Shown: one piece after another, positions 5,740-6,825 of the stretch | Layout: every line of letters starts with the position of its first letter | How positions within the stretch are numbered: position 1 is the stretch's first letter | From: Thioalkalivibrio nitratireducens | Lineage (GTDB): Bacteria > Pseudomonadota > Gammaproteobacteria > Ectothiorhodospirales > Ectothiorhodospiraceae | Direction: 5' to 3' | NCBI GenBank assembly: GCA_011390385.1 | Contig: JAABSN010000180.1 | Coordinates: forward strand, 1 to 6,825 | Length of the DNA stretch: 6,825 bases | The notes under the pieces: model-generated | The model's database searches: none | Seen by the model: only the letters and a program-made list of their open reading frames with translations | What the model was told of the DNA's origin: nothing | Translations under genes and position numbers: made by a program

Positions 5740-6663
5740 ATGGCCAGATCTGAAAAGGAATCCACCAAAGACGTGAATATGCAACCGCGCGAAGAACTGA
5801 TGACCACCGCCGAGGTTGCGGAGTATCTTCGCCTGGGTGAGCGCAAGATTTACGAACTCGTGCGCGAGCGAGTCATTCCCTGCGTGCGCGTGACCGGCAA
5901 GCTACTGTTCCCGCGCCAGGCCATCGATCTCTGGCTGATGAACCATCTGGAGAGCGACGAAACGGTGATTCGCGATGCGCCCGCTATCGTGGCGGGGAGT
6001 CATGACCCGCTCTTGGAGTGGGCGGCAAGGGAATCAGCGTCGGATCTTGCACTGCTTCTGAATGGTAGCGTCGACGGGATCAGGCGGCTACTTGCGAACG
6101 AGGCCCAGGTGATCGGATTTCACCTTATTCATGAAGACGGCAGTTGGAACAATCCGGCCCATTGCGGTCTGGGTGGGTTGCGCGATCTGGTGACCATCGA
6201 GTGGGCGCGGCGTACCCAGGGATTGATTGTCGCCCCGGGCAATCCCCTGCAAATCCTTGACGTCCGGGTCCTTGCCAATCCCGGGATACGCGTGCTTCGG
6301 CGGCAGCAGGACGCCGGTGCCGACGTTCTGCTGCGCGCATTGCTGACGCAGGCAGGCATGACACTGGACGATGTTCGCGCGCTGGAACATTGTGCACTGA
6401 CCCACGATGACCTTGCTCTCGAGGTACTGCGTGGCGGGGCGGACTGCGGTCTCGGCATCGAGGCCGCGGCACGGCGCCATGGGCTGGATTTCGTTCCGGT
6501 TTGCCAGGAGCGCTTCGACCTCGGCATGCGTCGCCGCACGTATTTTCAGCCGCAGCTTCAGACCTTGTTGCGGTTCGCGAGGACAGAGCGCTTTCGCAGC
6601 CGGGCGGAATCCCTGGGCGGCTACAATCTCGGCGGGCACGGCCAGGTGCGGTACAACGCTTGA
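5740..6663 (+). CDS. Excisionase-type HTH regulator with PBP-like ligand-binding domain
   Basis: The gene encodes 307 residues, probably a one-component cytoplasmic regulator of the divergent tup operon. Residues 21-69 form an excisionase/MerR-like helix-turn-helix (TTAEVAEYLRLGERKIYELV, then CVRVTGKLLFPRQAIDLWL). Residues about 82-300 form a PBP-like domain related to periplasmic binding proteins but without a signal peptide: VAGSHDPLLEWA (84-95), LLLNGSVDGIRRLL (105-118), VIGFHLIHEDG (124-134), RTQGLIVAPGNP (158-169), RRQQDAGADVLL (187-198) and a C-terminal SLGGYNLGGHGQVRYN. The domain resembles the C-terminal domain of the MoeA fusion at the other end of the cluster. There is no ModE-type winged helix or TOBE/Mop domain. 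The site often written NRxxGSGTR in relatives reads RRQQDAGAD here. The ligand is probably tungstate, molybdate or a cofactor-related compound (inference). The ATG at 5740 has a close TAGG; Met14 (5779) and Met21 (5800) are alternatives with weaker sites. Confidence 0.9.
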   Translation: MARSEKESTKDVNMQPREELMTTAEVAEYLRLGERKIYELVRERVIPCVRVTGKLLFPRQAIDLWLMNHLESDETVIRDAPAIVAGSHDPLLEWAARESASDLALLLNGSVDGIRRLLANEAQVIGFHLIHEDGSWNNPAHCGLGGLRDLVTIEWARRTQGLIVAPGNPLQILDVRVLANPGIRVLRRQQDAGADVLLRALLTQAGMTLDDVRALEHCALTHDDLALEVLRGGADCGLGIEAAARRHGLDFVPVCQERFDLGMRRRTYFQPQLQTLLRFARTERFRSRAESLGGYNLGGHGQVRYNA

Positions 6664-6825
6664 AGGTCCGTCCCAACCACTGGGGCAGCCGGGCACCGGG
6701 CGCGCCGTAATCGTTGATGTATCATGGCTTTCCCGTACGAGTCCCGCGCAGGGTGCCGTGAGGCGCGGCCGAAACGTACCGATCCAGCGCCGGCCACAGA
6801 CCCACCTGGCCACCGGGCCACGAAA
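6664..6825. other. Region downstream of the regulator, no gene seen
   Basis: These 162 GC-rich bases contain no supportable gene. An ATG at 6724 opens a plus-strand frame of 34 codons to the edge, but the residues (proline and arginine rich, no ribosome site) look like non-coding sequence. A GGCCA/TGGCC stem lies at 6792-6811 without a T tract, so no terminator for the regulator can be called. Confidence 0.4.

Noticed and set aside
6792..6811. GGCCA/TGGCC stem as a terminator for the regulator
   Set aside because: The stem is short and not followed by a T tract.
6724..6825. Possible start of a new plus-strand gene running off the right edge
   Set aside because: There are only 34 codons, with no ribosome site and low-complexity Pro/Arg-rich content. 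It cannot be supported without the following sequence.
1..6825. CRISPR arrays, tRNA or rRNA genes, insertion sequences
   Set aside because: No regularly spaced repeats, no tRNA-like cloverleaf or rRNA landmarks, no transposase and no terminal inverted repeats were found by reading. The excisionase-like helix-turn-helix belongs to the regulator and is not a mark of a mobile element.

Overview
This window looks like a bacterial chromosome segment from a high-GC proteobacterium. GC is roughly 60% or more by eye, coding is dense, and genes overlap as ATGA. The protein style would fit a sulfur-oxidising or halophilic gammaproteobacterium, but the lineage is only a guess. The window is almost entirely one functional module for tungsten (or possibly molybdenum) oxyanion uptake and insertion into the pterin cofactor.

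Layout: five genes lie on the minus strand and are transcribed right to left. They are tupB (permease, 4985-5686), tupC (ATPase, 4218-4988), tupA (periplasmic binding protein, 3373-4221), a diverged MoeA-like protein (1820-3055), and a MoeA fused to a PBP-like ligand-binding domain (at least 555 residues, running off the left edge at position 1). tupB/tupC and tupC/tupA each overlap by 4 bases (ATGA). A 317-base gap with hairpins separates tupA from the MoeA-like gene, and a 154-base structured leader precedes the MoeA fusion. On the plus strand, divergent from tupB across 53 bases, is a regulator (5740-6663) with an excisionase-type helix-turn-helix followed by the same kind of PBP-like domain found on the MoeA fusion. 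The last 162 bases show no supportable gene.

How it may work (inference): TupA captures tungstate in the periplasm, TupB and TupC import it, and the MoeA fusion inserts the metal into adenylylated molybdopterin. The regulator probably senses the oxyanion or a cofactor-related ligand through its PBP-like domain. It likely acts on the short divergent region, where a TGGAAT-N14-ATTCCA inverted repeat overlaps a candidate -10 element. The least ordinary points are the ligand-binding domain shared by the sensor and the insertase, and the second MoeA, which has lost several residues known to matter in E. coli MoeA and sits beside an intact one.
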